The notes beneath the pieces were generated by a model, which saw only the letters and a list, made by a program, of their open reading frames with translations, did no database searches and was not told the DNA's origin. Shown here piece by piece: positions 50,490 to 59,558 of a DNA stretch of 64,000 nucleotides; position 1 is the stretch's first letter, and each line of letters starts with the position of its first letter. Made by a program: the position numbers and the translations under genes. Source of the stretch: an uncultured Clostridia bacterium (GTDB lineage Bacteria; Bacillota; Clostridia; Christensenellales; Borkfalkiaceae); contig CASDOP010000001.1 in assembly GCA_949282385.1 (NCBI GenBank), forward strand, positions 62,001 to 126,000, written 5' to 3'.

Positions 50490-51776
50490 ATGTTAAGACT
50501 TAATTCACTTGGCAGCGACCTTTTTGCTGCAAAAGATACATACAATGAGCAAATAAAGCTCAACAGCGCAGACGGGACTACGGTAAACACTATTAACCGT
50601 AAAGATGTTATTGCTTCGGGGCGTTTGGTAGTGTGCGAATTTATGGGTAATCTCATAAATCAAAACAAAAACGCAACGGAAAAATATAAGTCTCGTCTTA
50701 ATGGCAATATCAGGTATGAAGACTTATCGCGCAAACATAACGAAAAAAAGTTACTTTATTGCGCAGCTCAAGTTGCCAAAGTTTTGGGAACTCAGGCACC
50801 TACCACCATAGAAGAATTAAAGACCAATTCAATGCTTGCACAAAACAGCTTAATGCTGCACGTTCTTGCAGAAATTGACCGCGAAATTCTTTCGCCTATA
50901 TTCTTTGACGTTATAAGCGATGCAGGTATGGGACTTATGCAATGGGAACCTCTTGCGTTTGGCGGCACTAAGGAAATTACAGTACAGTCTAACGATGTAT
51001 TCCTTTATGAAGACAGCGCGTGGGGCAGCGGTAAGAGTACAAGCAAAAATTATCTTTATGCGCAGACAATAACTCTTACGCCTAAAGTATATTCGGCAAA
51101 TGCCACAATTAAATGGTATCAGGATATTGTGGCAGGCGATGCAGGTCGTTATTATGCGGCAATTATGCTTGGTCTTTACAACAAGATTTATGCAAAAACA
51201 ATTGCGGCTTTAAATGCGGCAATTCCTACACCCGGCACAGGAAATAAATATATTCCTCAAGGTTTATCGTCTGCAACTTATTCGACGCAGAATTGGCTTA
51301 CAATCAGCGATTTGGTTGCGGCAGCAAACGGAGTTACGGTAGATCGCCTTATGGCAATCGGTACTCGTTCCGCGCTTTCCAATTTATTGCCTGTAGATGG
51401 CACAGGCGGTGCAATTACCGGCTTACAGTACGGCTTAGGTGAAGCGTGGTTCTATAACGGCTATTTACCTAAAGCTGGCGGTGTAGATTTGTTCCCCGTA
51501 TCTCCTGTAATCGTTCCGGGTACGCAAAACAGTTCTCTCGATACGATCGACACAGGCGATAACATATACATTCTTGCAAAAGGTCTTTATAAGCCTTTGT
51601 ATGGCGTGTATATGGAAGGCACACCTATTACCTTAACGGCAACGCCCGGCGGCACAGGCAACGCGCAGGGTACGGCAGACTTTACTATCGACATCAATGT
51701 CGGCGCAACTATGGATATACAGCCCGTATTTGCAAGCAAAGTCGGCGTAATTACCAGCGCATACGCAGGCGGCTAA
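50490..51776 (+). CDS. Major capsid protein (HK97 type, predicted)
   Basis: 428 residues following the protease-scaffold gene. The sequence has mixed alpha/beta character with TLTPKVYSANATIKWYQDIV and MAIGTRSALSNLLP segments of the kind seen in HK97-fold coat proteins. A strong AAAGGAGG site and a large hairpin just after the stop fit high expression. The call rests on order, size and expression signals. Confidence 0.75.
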   Translation: MLRLNSLGSDLFAAKDTYNEQIKLNSADGTTVNTINRKDVIASGRLVVCEFMGNLINQNKNATEKYKSRLNGNIRYEDLSRKHNEKKLLYCAAQVAKVLGTQAPTTIEELKTNSMLAQNSLMLHVLAEIDREILSPIFFDVISDAGMGLMQWEPLAFGGTKEITVQSNDVFLYEDSAWGSGKSTSKNYLYAQTITLTPKVYSANATIKWYQDIVAGDAGRYYAAIMLGLYNKIYAKTIAALNAAIPTPGTGNKYIPQGLSSATYSTQNWLTISDLVAAANGVTVDRLMAIGTRSALSNLLPVDGTGGAITGLQYGLGEAWFYNGYLPKAGGVDLFPVSPVIVPGTQNSSLDTIDTGDNIYILAKGLYKPLYGVYMEGTPITLTATPGGTGNAQGTADFTIDINVGATMDIQPVFASKVGVITSAYAGG

Positions 51777-51792
51777 TAAAAAGCAAAATTTT

Positions 51793-51830
51793 GCGGGCAA
51801 ACAATAATAAAATAATATTTGTTTGCCCGC
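51793..51830 (+). other. Hairpin after the capsid gene, followed by A8
   Basis: A perfect 12-bp GC-rich stem (51793-51804 with 51819-51830) followed by GC and eight A, not T. It would stabilise or process the capsid mRNA rather than terminate it. A similar arrangement recurs at 53692-53729. Confidence 0.6.
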
Positions 51831-51891
51831 GCAAAAAAAACAACAATACGCAAAAACAAATTTCTGTAAAAAATCTGTAAGGAGTACGAAA

Positions 51892-52554
51892 ATGGCAGAA
51901 AACATTAAAACACCAAAAGTTGGCACAGAAACCGAAAATAAAAAAGAAGCAAAAAAAATTTCTATGACAGAAGAAGAATTTAATGAAGCAGTAAAACTTG
52001 CAGTAGAAAGAGCAATGGCAACAATGCCTGCAATGCAACCTCAGCAAATTCTTCAAGTTACAAAAGAAGAATATGTAACAATTTTATTTTTAGGCGTAAT
52101 TGCTGCAAAAACAAGCGTAGTTTTACCTAAATGGGGAGTAATTTCGCTTGCAGGAAACACTTTGGATATTCCCAAAAAAGAATTTATACAAGGCTTAGGC
52201 GTTCCTGTAAATAACGCGCTTATAAGAAAAAGACAGATTATAGTAGTCGATGGCTTAACGGCAGCGGAAAGGAAACGCTATGGTGTTGATTACAAAGACG
52301 GCGAGCTTTTAAATCAAGGCAATTTTATATCTTTGCTGGATTATCCTACTGATAAAGTTTGTGAAATTTTTAGCAAACTTTGTCCTGAGCATAAACATTT
52401 GGTGGGACAAATGTTTTACGATGCGTTTTTAAACAATGATGGGCGCGTAACTTTAGAAAAAGTTAAAGCACTTAACGAAATTTCCAAAGTAACAGAACCC
52501 AAAGGAATGTTTACAACGGTTTTAGAAGGAATTGCTGAGCGTATTGCACAATAA
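51892..52554 (+). CDS. Hypothetical head-region protein
   Basis: 220 residues from ATG 51892 (GGAGT site). Acidic/Lys-rich N-terminal tail, then a helix ending in AMATMPAMQPQQILQ and an alpha/beta domain. Not recognised; likely a head or head-tail joining component by position. Confidence 0.55.
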   Translation: MAENIKTPKVGTETENKKEAKKISMTEEEFNEAVKLAVERAMATMPAMQPQQILQVTKEEYVTILFLGVIAAKTSVVLPKWGVISLAGNTLDIPKKEFIQGLGVPVNNALIRKRQIIVVDGLTAAERKRYGVDYKDGELLNQGNFISLLDYPTDKVCEIFSKLCPEHKHLVGQMFYDAFLNNDGRVTLEKVKALNEISKVTEPKGMFTTVLEGIAERIAQ

Positions 52555-52578
52555 ATAAATTACGCAAGGAGGTCTGAT

Positions 52579-52884
52579 ATGACCGTACAAAAATTTAACG
52601 AAAAGCTCGAACTTGAAGAGCTGGCTTTACAAGAGCTTGATGAAAACACTTACGAGAAAGAAATAAACGCAGAAGTTGAAGCTTATCGTGAGCAAGTAAC
52701 GGCAAAATATCTGGCAATAAAAGATACCGAAAAAACCAAAATAGAGGCGCGTATTGCGCTTTTAAAAGAGTTAAAAACTGAAGAAGAAACCGATGAAACA
52801 GACGATTTTTCTTTAAGTGAACAGGCAGAAGAGGCAAATCTTTCGCCTATTCAAGTAACAGCGGAGGTAAAGCCCGGTGTCTAA
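52579..52884 (+). CDS. Hypothetical acidic coiled-coil protein
   Basis: 101 residues, strongly helical and acidic (ELEELALQELDENTYEKEI). AAGGAGG site. It contains the GGAGG that serves the next gene. Not recognised. Confidence 0.55.
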   Translation: MTVQKFNEKLELEELALQELDENTYEKEINAEVEAYREQVTAKYLAIKDTEKTKIEARIALLKELKTEEETDETDDFSLSEQAEEANLSPIQVTAEVKPGV

Positions 52885-53140
52885 ATTACAGATATGTACA
52901 TCTGCCGCGCAAGTTTATATTACGGGGGCGTTTTGCGAGTGGAATCTTGACAATGCGCTTTGCGTAAAAAAGAAAAAAGGGAACAAATACATAGTTGTAG
53001 ATAATATGCCGCACGGCGAGTATAAAGTGCTTGCCGACAAAAATTATTCTACTGCGGAAGTATATCCTACGGACGGCAGAGAAATGTCTAATCGCTGTTT
53101 TAGCGGCGAGGCAAACGAAGTAATATGTGTTTACTTTTAA
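52877..53140 (+). CDS. Small Ig/CBM-like fold protein (predicted)
   Basis: 87 residues from GTG 52877 (GGAGG site 10 bases upstream, overlapping the previous gene). AQVYITGAFCEWNLDNAL...PHGEYKVLAD looks like the beta-sandwich pattern of glycogen-binding/CBM48-like modules. A sugar-binding or virion decoration role is a guess. Confidence 0.45.
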   Translation: MSKLQICTSAAQVYITGAFCEWNLDNALCVKKKKGNKYIVVDNMPHGEYKVLADKNYSTAEVYPTDGREMSNRCFSGEANEVICVYF

Positions 53141-53166
53141 GTTTTTGGGAGGTTATAAAAATCGCT

Positions 53167-53679
53167 ATGACTATTCAACAAATTATTCTTATTGTTGCCA
53201 CGGTCGTTGTTGCGTTAGTAGCAATTATTGTGGCAGCGGCAGTATGGGTTAAAAGCCTTAAAAAAGTTGCCGAAGCAAAAGAGCAGTTAAGTGCCGCTAC
53301 TACCGAAGCGGAAAAAGTGGCAGCTCAATCCGCGCTTGATAAAGCAGAGGCTGAAAGCGAAGCGGCAAAAAACGATTTGCTTAATAAAGTTTTTTCAATT
53401 GTACCAAACGTAGACAGTATGTTTGCATCTGCAACTAATTTGCTTACCGAAGATGGTAAGGCGGCAAAACCTTACAGCGGAATGAAAAAAGCAGTTGCGG
53501 AAGCACAGCTTAAAACCTACGCAGATTCGCAAGGATATACCGATATTTACGATCCTGAAGAAGGCAGTCAGATGATTGAGCAGGTGGTTGCAATTATGAA
53601 TACAGAACGCAACCTGCAAACCGCAAAAACAACTGCGACAACTTCTGAAAGCGCGGCAATTACTACCGCAACAAAATAA
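53167..53679 (+). CDS. Membrane-anchored coiled-coil phage protein
   Basis: 170 residues from ATG 53167; a GGGAGG site lies 14-19 bases upstream. A single transmembrane segment (about 4-28) is followed by an Ala/Glu/Lys coiled coil (VAEAKEQLSAATTEAEKVA) and a Thr-rich tail. A membrane protein among head-completion genes is unusual. It could be a holin-like, infection-stage or exclusion protein. Confidence 0.55.
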   Translation: MTIQQIILIVATVVVALVAIIVAAAVWVKSLKKVAEAKEQLSAATTEAEKVAAQSALDKAEAESEAAKNDLLNKVFSIVPNVDSMFASATNLLTEDGKAAKPYSGMKKAVAEAQLKTYADSQGYTDIYDPEEGSQMIEQVVAIMNTERNLQTAKTTATTSESAAITTATK

Positions 53680-53691
53680 TTTAATGTGTAC

Positions 53692-53729
53692 GCAGAGAGA
53701 TGGATTTTTTCATCTCTCTGCAAAAAAAA
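53692..53729 (+). other. Hairpin followed by A8
   Basis: A perfect 11-bp stem (53692-53702 with 53711-53721), 8-base loop, then eight A and an ACACATACGCAA stretch resembling that after 51830 (ACAACAATACGCAA). No T-tract, so not a classical terminator. Confidence 0.6.
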
Positions 53730-53771
53730 CACATACGCAAGCAAATAAAATTAAATTTTTTAATAAAAAGT

Positions 53772-54503
53772 ATGACGCCTATTTTACAAGTAATAACTCA
53801 ATATTGTGCAATTTATGTAAAAGACATCAATCTTGAAAACGATATGAAAGAAGATATGCCTTTATACGCTCGTAAAATGTGGGCGTATTTACAGGCAGGT
53901 ATTCCGCTTTTTACAATACCTCGAAACGAGCAACTTAAATTATTAGGAACAGAGCAAAATTCTAATCTTGTTTTGCCGCAGTTTGCCAGCACTTTGGTTA
54001 CTGTAACGCAAGACATTACATCTTCTACGGTTTATCCGTTAGGAAGTAACTACGAAAATTACGACTTGTTTTGTTGTCGTCAACAAAACACAGATTCGTT
54101 TGGAAATATTTATTATACGCCTGCGCCAAATGTTACATACGACGCGGCAACGGGAAATCTTACTATAACAGGCAGCGAAACAAATCCGATAGCCGAAGGG
54201 ACAATTTATGATATTGATTTTTATACTGACGGTTATTTTGTACAAACGCTCTCATCGCAAGAAATGATGATTTTAGGATTATGTTTTGCGGTTGTTTGGC
54301 AGACGCGGTTTAACAACGATTGGCTTTCAAATATTCCCAAAATAGAAGACAGGTCTTTTACCGAGCAAAACCGAGCAAATAAAATAAACGCTGATACGGT
54401 TAGGCTTCGAGAATTGCAAGCGACATTAGCGGCGCAAATGCGAAGTTATGAGCAAGATATAGTATTTAACAAAACTTTTCCTACGGGAAACATATTGTTA
54501 TAA
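53772..54503 (+). CDS. Hypothetical head-tail joining region protein
   Basis: 243 residues from ATG 53772; no strong ribosome binding site. Beta-rich centre (NVTYDAATGNLTITGSE) and a helical C terminus. Not recognised; position suggests connector or tail-completion role. Confidence 0.5.
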   Translation: MTPILQVITQYCAIYVKDINLENDMKEDMPLYARKMWAYLQAGIPLFTIPRNEQLKLLGTEQNSNLVLPQFASTLVTVTQDITSSTVYPLGSNYENYDLFCCRQQNTDSFGNIYYTPAPNVTYDAATGNLTITGSETNPIAEGTIYDIDFYTDGYFVQTLSSQEMMILGLCFAVVWQTRFNNDWLSNIPKIEDRSFTEQNRANKINADTVRLRELQATLAAQMRSYEQDIVFNKTFPTGNILL

Positions 54504-54556
54504 TATAAAATTTTCATAAAAATCCATAATAAGGAGAAAATCAAGAATTACCGCCT

Positions 54557-55168
54557 ATGGAAACCAAAACAAATGATTTTACTATTACCGAAGATTTAAT
54601 CCGTCAAGCCACAAGTTATGTGCCTTTAAGCATAAAAGGCGCATTTGCTAAAACACGAGCCGATGAGTGTTTAGAAAAAGTGGATATTTCCGTGCAAAAA
54701 CTTGAAGCTGATACGCTTTTGGCGTTACCTGCAATGTGGCAAGAAAATACGGTAATAAAACAAGCTGTACTTATGTATGCGTTTTTAACTCTTTATCTTC
54801 ACGTTGAAAACGTCCCCAACAATTTTAGCGTAGAAGACTATGACAAATATGCGCACACGCATCCGTTAAATCAGTTGGAACGACTCAAAACAAATTCTGC
54901 TGTAAAAGAAAAAGTATTTGATATTATAGCTGATTACAAAGAATTTAAAAAAATGTTGGATATAGAAATATACAACGTAAAAACGGCAAAAAATGACGGA
55001 ATGGAACGTGCGTTAGCGGCCGTTTCTGTTATTTCTTCGCCGGAAGCAGTAAAAGCAATGGCAGAAGAAATGCAACACATTTCACAGTCCATACAAGAAG
55101 CGCAGAAAAAGCGTAAAGCAAAAAAACAAGTTGCGGAGCAAGAAAACTCTGACGCTAACAAAAATTAA
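54557..55168 (+). CDS. Hypothetical helical phage protein
   Basis: 203 residues, mostly helical with a charged C-terminal tail. An AAGGAG is present but about 21 bases upstream of ATG 54557, farther than normal, so the true start may differ. Not recognised. Confidence 0.5.
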   Translation: METKTNDFTITEDLIRQATSYVPLSIKGAFAKTRADECLEKVDISVQKLEADTLLALPAMWQENTVIKQAVLMYAFLTLYLHVENVPNNFSVEDYDKYAHTHPLNQLERLKTNSAVKEKVFDIIADYKEFKKMLDIEIYNVKTAKNDGMERALAAVSVISSPEAVKAMAEEMQHISQSIQEAQKKRKAKKQVAEQENSDANKN

Positions 55169-55185
55169 AACAAAGGTAAACAAAA

Positions 55186-55902
55186 ATGGCAACGCTTAAA
55201 GCTAATCCTAATTCTGCTTGGTACCCATATTTTAAAGTCTATGAAGGCTATTACGACCTTCTAAATATGATAAACGTGCCGCGCAAAATTATGGATTATT
55301 TGCTGGATATGCCTGATGGCTATTACACGCCGCAAGACAATAATTCTTATCCGCGCACGTTGCTGTGGAAATACCTTTATTATGATGGGGCGCATCCTGA
55401 ACAGCAACCGCTTCCAACACCAGCGCAAAAAATGAGTGTTTTGTTTAGTCCCGACAATCCGACATCACCTTCTACCGACAAAGGATATAGGCTTATTCCG
55501 CAAGTCTTTATTAAACCGGCGCAAACAGACGCTCAAACGCGCATTTATGTTTATATGGGGCCTACGCAAGCCACAAGCGATTTTGAAGTTCAACTTTCGG
55601 TAGTTTTTGACATTTGGACGCATTACACGCAAGAAGCAAACACAAAGTCGGAAGCGTATTCACGAATTGATGCAATTGAAAAATGCTTAATTGCCGCTTT
55701 CCACGGAATAAATATGGTGGGCGTTGGAAGTTTTTATTTTAATCGAGCTAAACATAGTGCCTGCGGCAGCGATGTGTTAGACGATGGCGATAGCAATGTC
55801 GGGCGCAGGTTAGTACTTGGCTTGCAGGTTTCCAGCGAAACGCCCAACGGCAATTTACCTTACAATAATCCGCCATCAATAGGTAAAGTTCAGTTGGCTT
55901 AA
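55186..55902 (+). CDS. Predicted tail-completion/connector protein
   Basis: 238 residues in a position where connector and tail terminator proteins are encoded. The middle (IYVYMGPTQATSDFEVQLSVVFDIWTHY) resembles the beta-sheet core of tail terminator proteins. Confidence limited to position and general pattern. Confidence 0.5.
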   Translation: MATLKANPNSAWYPYFKVYEGYYDLLNMINVPRKIMDYLLDMPDGYYTPQDNNSYPRTLLWKYLYYDGAHPEQQPLPTPAQKMSVLFSPDNPTSPSTDKGYRLIPQVFIKPAQTDAQTRIYVYMGPTQATSDFEVQLSVVFDIWTHYTQEANTKSEAYSRIDAIEKCLIAAFHGINMVGVGSFYFNRAKHSACGSDVLDDGDSNVGRRLVLGLQVSSETPNGNLPYNNPPSIGKVQLA

Positions 55903-55916
55903 TAAGGGTTGAAAAA

Positions 55917-57245
55917 ATGGCAAACCAAAGCGAGCAATACATTCAAAACTTAATAAAGTTAAGCGGCGGCAATGGTGGAGCTTTTCCTAATCAAAATACC
56001 CCTACGCAATACGCTAATCGCCAAACTCAATATTATGCGCAACAAACAACGCAATTTATAAAAGCGCGCGCGCAATATTCAAGCGATTTTGTGCAAGCGC
56101 AAGTGCAGGGAATATTAAATAACAATTTTTACGAATATGTAACAACGGACATTCGATTAGCGGATATAGCTTCGCAGTCTGCTACAAGCAGCAAAAAAAC
56201 AGACGATGTAAAAATAGTGCTTTTTGCAGAGCCAACAATAGACTATTTTCCTATCGGCGCAAAAATACAAACTATGGGCAGCACTTGGTTGTGCGTAAAT
56301 CCCTCAAACATTTCCAGCGTACACGGCACCGCAGTAATTCAGCGTTGTAATGCGGCGTTTTGTTCCTACGATTATTACGGCAACATTGTTACTGAGCCGA
56401 TTATTGTTGAAAAAGTTACTATGGCAAGTAACGATAACTCTAATCCGCAAAACTTAGTAATGATGGAAGGTTACTTTAATGTAACTTGTCAGCTTAATAA
56501 AAACACGCAAACGTTAGGGCAAAATCAAAGAATAATTCTTGGTAGTAAAGCCTATCACATAACAGGATATACCGATTTTGTGCAAGAATTTACAGGTGAT
56601 TACGATAGCGTACATTTACTAACTTTTACCATTCGCATTGAAGAACCGACAGAAAACGATGACCTTATTAACCACATTGCTAATGGGAATACGCAATCGT
56701 TTTTGGCGCAAATTAACGGAGCAAATACAATACAGCAAAACGCAACAACGCAACTTGAAGTGTATTTTATAAAAAATGGCGCAGTTACGCAATCTACGCA
56801 AAACTATCCTTTAACTTGGGAATGGCAAAGCGAAAACGCTGAAATAGCGACCGTAGATAGCAATGGCTTAGTATCAGGCATAACGGCAGGGCAAGCAACT
56901 ATTACGGCAACTTTACAGCAAAATCCAAGCGTTACCACAACTTTTAAACTACAAGTAAATGCAAGCGCAGGCTTGTCTTATGTGGCATTTACCAGCGTAG
57001 TTCCTGCGCAGATTACGCAATATCAAACTCAAAGCATAACTGCTAATTATTTTGAAAATGGCGTAATAACTGCCAAAACAATAGAATGGGATTTTAGTGG
57101 AGCAGATCCGACGAGTTATTATGTTGAGCTTGACGGCAACACGGCAAACATAACTTGTTTAAATGCAGACACTACTCCGCTTACAGTTACAATAAGCTAT
57201 AACGGATATACCAATTCTGCAAACATTCAGTTGGAGGGATATTAA
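55917..57245 (+). CDS. Virion protein with C-terminal Ig-like (Big2) domains
   Basis: 442 residues. The N-terminal about 240 residues are a phage structural domain of unknown fold. A Big2-type domain follows (LTWEWQSENAEIATVDSNGLV...AGQATITATL), then a second Ig-like domain at the C terminus. Such domains on virions usually help adhere to cell surfaces or mucus. Confidence 0.7.
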   Translation: MANQSEQYIQNLIKLSGGNGGAFPNQNTPTQYANRQTQYYAQQTTQFIKARAQYSSDFVQAQVQGILNNNFYEYVTTDIRLADIASQSATSSKKTDDVKIVLFAEPTIDYFPIGAKIQTMGSTWLCVNPSNISSVHGTAVIQRCNAAFCSYDYYGNIVTEPIIVEKVTMASNDNSNPQNLVMMEGYFNVTCQLNKNTQTLGQNQRIILGSKAYHITGYTDFVQEFTGDYDSVHLLTFTIRIEEPTENDDLINHIANGNTQSFLAQINGANTIQQNATTQLEVYFIKNGAVTQSTQNYPLTWEWQSENAEIATVDSNGLVSGITAGQATITATLQQNPSVTTTFKLQVNASAGLSYVAFTSVVPAQITQYQTQSITANYFENGVITAKTIEWDFSGADPTSYYVELDGNTANITCLNADTTPLTVTISYNGYTNSANIQLEGY

Positions 57246-57250
57246 AAACA

Positions 57251-57454
57251 ATGTTGTATCAATGCCCTTTTGCCAGACGAATCAGACAGCAAAAATACTT
57301 ATTATGCTTTTTACGGATGTCTCCAGACATAAATTATTCAAAAACTCAAAATGCTTGCCAAGCGTTTTGTGCATATCAGCATATGTGCAATATAACAGGG
57401 CGAGCAGAAAATACTGACCGTGCGCGTCAATGTTTTGAAAAACACAATCAATAG
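57251..57454 (+). CDS. Small Cys-rich tail-region protein
   Basis: 67 residues with seven cysteines spread in the chain (CPF, CFL, CQAFC, CNI, CFE). It could bind zinc or be an assembly factor. Not recognised. Confidence 0.5.
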   Translation: MLYQCPFARRIRQQKYLLCFLRMSPDINYSKTQNACQAFCAYQHMCNITGRAENTDRARQCFEKHNQ

Positions 57455-57501
57455 CATTTGCTAAAGATATAAAAATGCGTTGTTTTGCAGGAGAAAAATA
57501 A

Positions 57502-58362
57502 ATGGGTAAAACAAATGCAGCAAAAAGGGAAAAGCAAAGAAAAATCAGACGAGGAGAACCTATTACCGTACTTGGTTTAACTTTTTATCCCTTAACAATG
57601 TCTTATTATGAGGAATTTTTAGAAGTAAAAAATGCGTGGATAATAAGGCTTTCAACATTGCCTTTGCAATATGCAATAATGCCTTTTTTATCTGCAATTT
57701 GGGCGATGGAATATGATTCCATTACTCAAACGGGTAAAGCGATAGGTTTTTTTGATCGCGTAATTCATCTTTTGTATTTATCTTTGCGGCTCGAATACGA
57801 CAGAGAAGAAGCGTTTGGAAAAATTTATCATAAAACTCAATCACCGAGAGAAATTTCACATATAGAGATAACACAAAACGGAAATACAGTTAAAATAACA
57901 CCTCAAGATTTTTCCGCTTACATTCGACCTTTAGTGGCAGAGCAAAATGGATTAGAGCTTCCAGACGAAAGTTATAATCCAGAGATTATAAAAGCCGAAC
58001 AAGAATACGACCAAAATCATCAATCGGTAAACCTAAAAATTGATATGGCAACGCTTATTTCATCGGTCGCTTATTTAAGCCACATAAGCGAAGACGAGCT
58101 TGATGATTGGACTATTGTAAAGTTTGAGCGTAGGTATAAAGCAATAGAACGCGACAAACTATTTACATTGTACAAGCAAGCAGAGCTTAGCGGAATGATT
58201 AAGTTTAAAAAAGGCAATCCTTGTCCTTCGTGGTGTTACGACGTGCAAAACATAAGTCGCGCATTAGTCGCAGCCGAAGGCTTAACAAAAAATCTTGAAG
58301 CAATAGGCGATATAAAAACAGCTATTTCCGCACCAACTCAACCTATACAACAAATTAAATAA
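57502..58362 (+). CDS. Hypothetical tail-region protein
   Basis: 286 residues with a basic N terminus (KREKQRKIRRGEP). Precedes the tail tube gene; it may be a tail assembly chaperone-like protein, but chaperones usually lie between tube and tape measure. AGGAG site. Not recognised. Confidence 0.5.
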   Translation: MGKTNAAKREKQRKIRRGEPITVLGLTFYPLTMSYYEEFLEVKNAWIIRLSTLPLQYAIMPFLSAIWAMEYDSITQTGKAIGFFDRVIHLLYLSLRLEYDREEAFGKIYHKTQSPREISHIEITQNGNTVKITPQDFSAYIRPLVAEQNGLELPDESYNPEIIKAEQEYDQNHQSVNLKIDMATLISSVAYLSHISEDELDDWTIVKFERRYKAIERDKLFTLYKQAELSGMIKFKKGNPCPSWCYDVQNISRALVAAEGLTKNLEAIGDIKTAISAPTQPIQQIK

Positions 58363-58379
58363 AATAAAAGGAGTAAATT

Positions 58380-59471
58380 ATGGCTTTTAACTTAGACACC
58401 CCTTCGATGTACGTTAAAGGTACGGCTGATATATGGGTATTTAATACTCAAACAGGCGATGTGGAAGGTTACAGCAATAAGCTCGACACTTCTACATTAA
58501 CTTCTACGGCAAATAACGGCGAAATTCGCGCGGGACTTGCTGCTCCTGTTGTTATGTATTTGCCTGATTCGTCTTCGTTTACAGGCGAAGTAACAGCTCA
58601 AGACTTCTCGCTTCAAGCAAGACAGTTTCAGACGGGCGGCAACCTTGCTTATAACGGCACCGTTATGGTAAAAGAATCTATTGTTGCATCAGGCACTACG
58701 CTTACCGTTACAAATACGCCTGTTGCCGCTTATGGCGAACCTTCAAGCAACTCAACCTATGCCTGCTATGTTGGCAACGATGGCGTAAATTATCAAGTTA
58801 ATCCTACTACCAAGCAAGTTGTCAACTTTACGGCAGAAGAAGGACAGACTTATTGCGTAACCTATTTTATTCAGGCGGCATCCGCGCAAGAGCTTACCAT
58901 TCCTACGGTATTCCAGCCGGGCGTAAAGCGCGTTATGATTCGTATGGCGGTTTATATGGCTCAAGGCGAAACTTCGCAAAACAGTTCTTTTGCTGGCTGG
59001 CTGTATGTACATATTCCTCGTGCGCAGTTTGTCGATGGCGATGCAGGTGTAAACGGTTCGCAAACCGCTAACGCAACTACTTCGTGGAAGTTCTCTGCTT
59101 TGGCATACAACGAAGCCGATGTTACTTGTGCTGTTTGTGCGCAGGATAATTCTGTATTCGGATATATGGTATTTGCGCCTTGCAACTATGTATCGGCGGC
59201 AGTTACAGGCTTGGCTATTTCTGGCGGCGGCGTAACAGTCGCAGAAGAAGGCACACAGCAAATTCCTGTCTTTTATATAATGGCAGACAATTCGCTTGTA
59301 ACGCCTAACTATGCCGATTTAACTTTTGAGTCAAACGCAACAGGCACCGCAAATGTAAGCCCTACAGGGCTTGTAACAGGCGTTGCGCAAGGAGATACAA
59401 CAATAAATGTATCAATTACCGCCAAGCCTTCTATTACGGCTGTTTGCCCTGTAACAGTAACAGCGGCATAA
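58380..59471 (+). CDS. Major tail tube protein with Ig-like domain (predicted)
   Basis: 363 residues. An N-terminal tail-tube-type beta domain followed by a C-terminal Big2 domain (VTVAEEGTQQIPVFYIMADNS; ANVSPTGLVTGVAQGDTTINV). Many siphophage tube proteins carry such a dispensable Ig domain. AAAGGAG site, a strong hairpin after the stop, and a position two genes before the tape measure gene support the call. Confidence 0.75.
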   Translation: MAFNLDTPSMYVKGTADIWVFNTQTGDVEGYSNKLDTSTLTSTANNGEIRAGLAAPVVMYLPDSSSFTGEVTAQDFSLQARQFQTGGNLAYNGTVMVKESIVASGTTLTVTNTPVAAYGEPSSNSTYACYVGNDGVNYQVNPTTKQVVNFTAEEGQTYCVTYFIQAASAQELTIPTVFQPGVKRVMIRMAVYMAQGETSQNSSFAGWLYVHIPRAQFVDGDAGVNGSQTANATTSWKFSALAYNEADVTCAVCAQDNSVFGYMVFAPCNYVSAAVTGLAISGGGVTVAEEGTQQIPVFYIMADNSLVTPNYADLTFESNATGTANVSPTGLVTGVAQGDTTINVSITAKPSITAVCPVTVTAA

Positions 59472-59503
59472 TTTAAAATTTTATATATTACACACCACAT
59501 TAA

Positions 59504-59543
59504 CCTGCCGTACCTTACAACTTAATTATTAAGGTACGGCAGG
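59504..59543 (+). terminator. Hairpin after the tail tube gene
   Basis: A perfect 14-bp stem (59504-59517 with 59530-59543), 12-base loop and a short TTTT. It could be a weak terminator or stabiliser that lowers expression of downstream tail genes. No ribosome binding site separates it from ATG 59559. Confidence 0.55.
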
Positions 59544-59558
59544 CATTTTAATAACATT

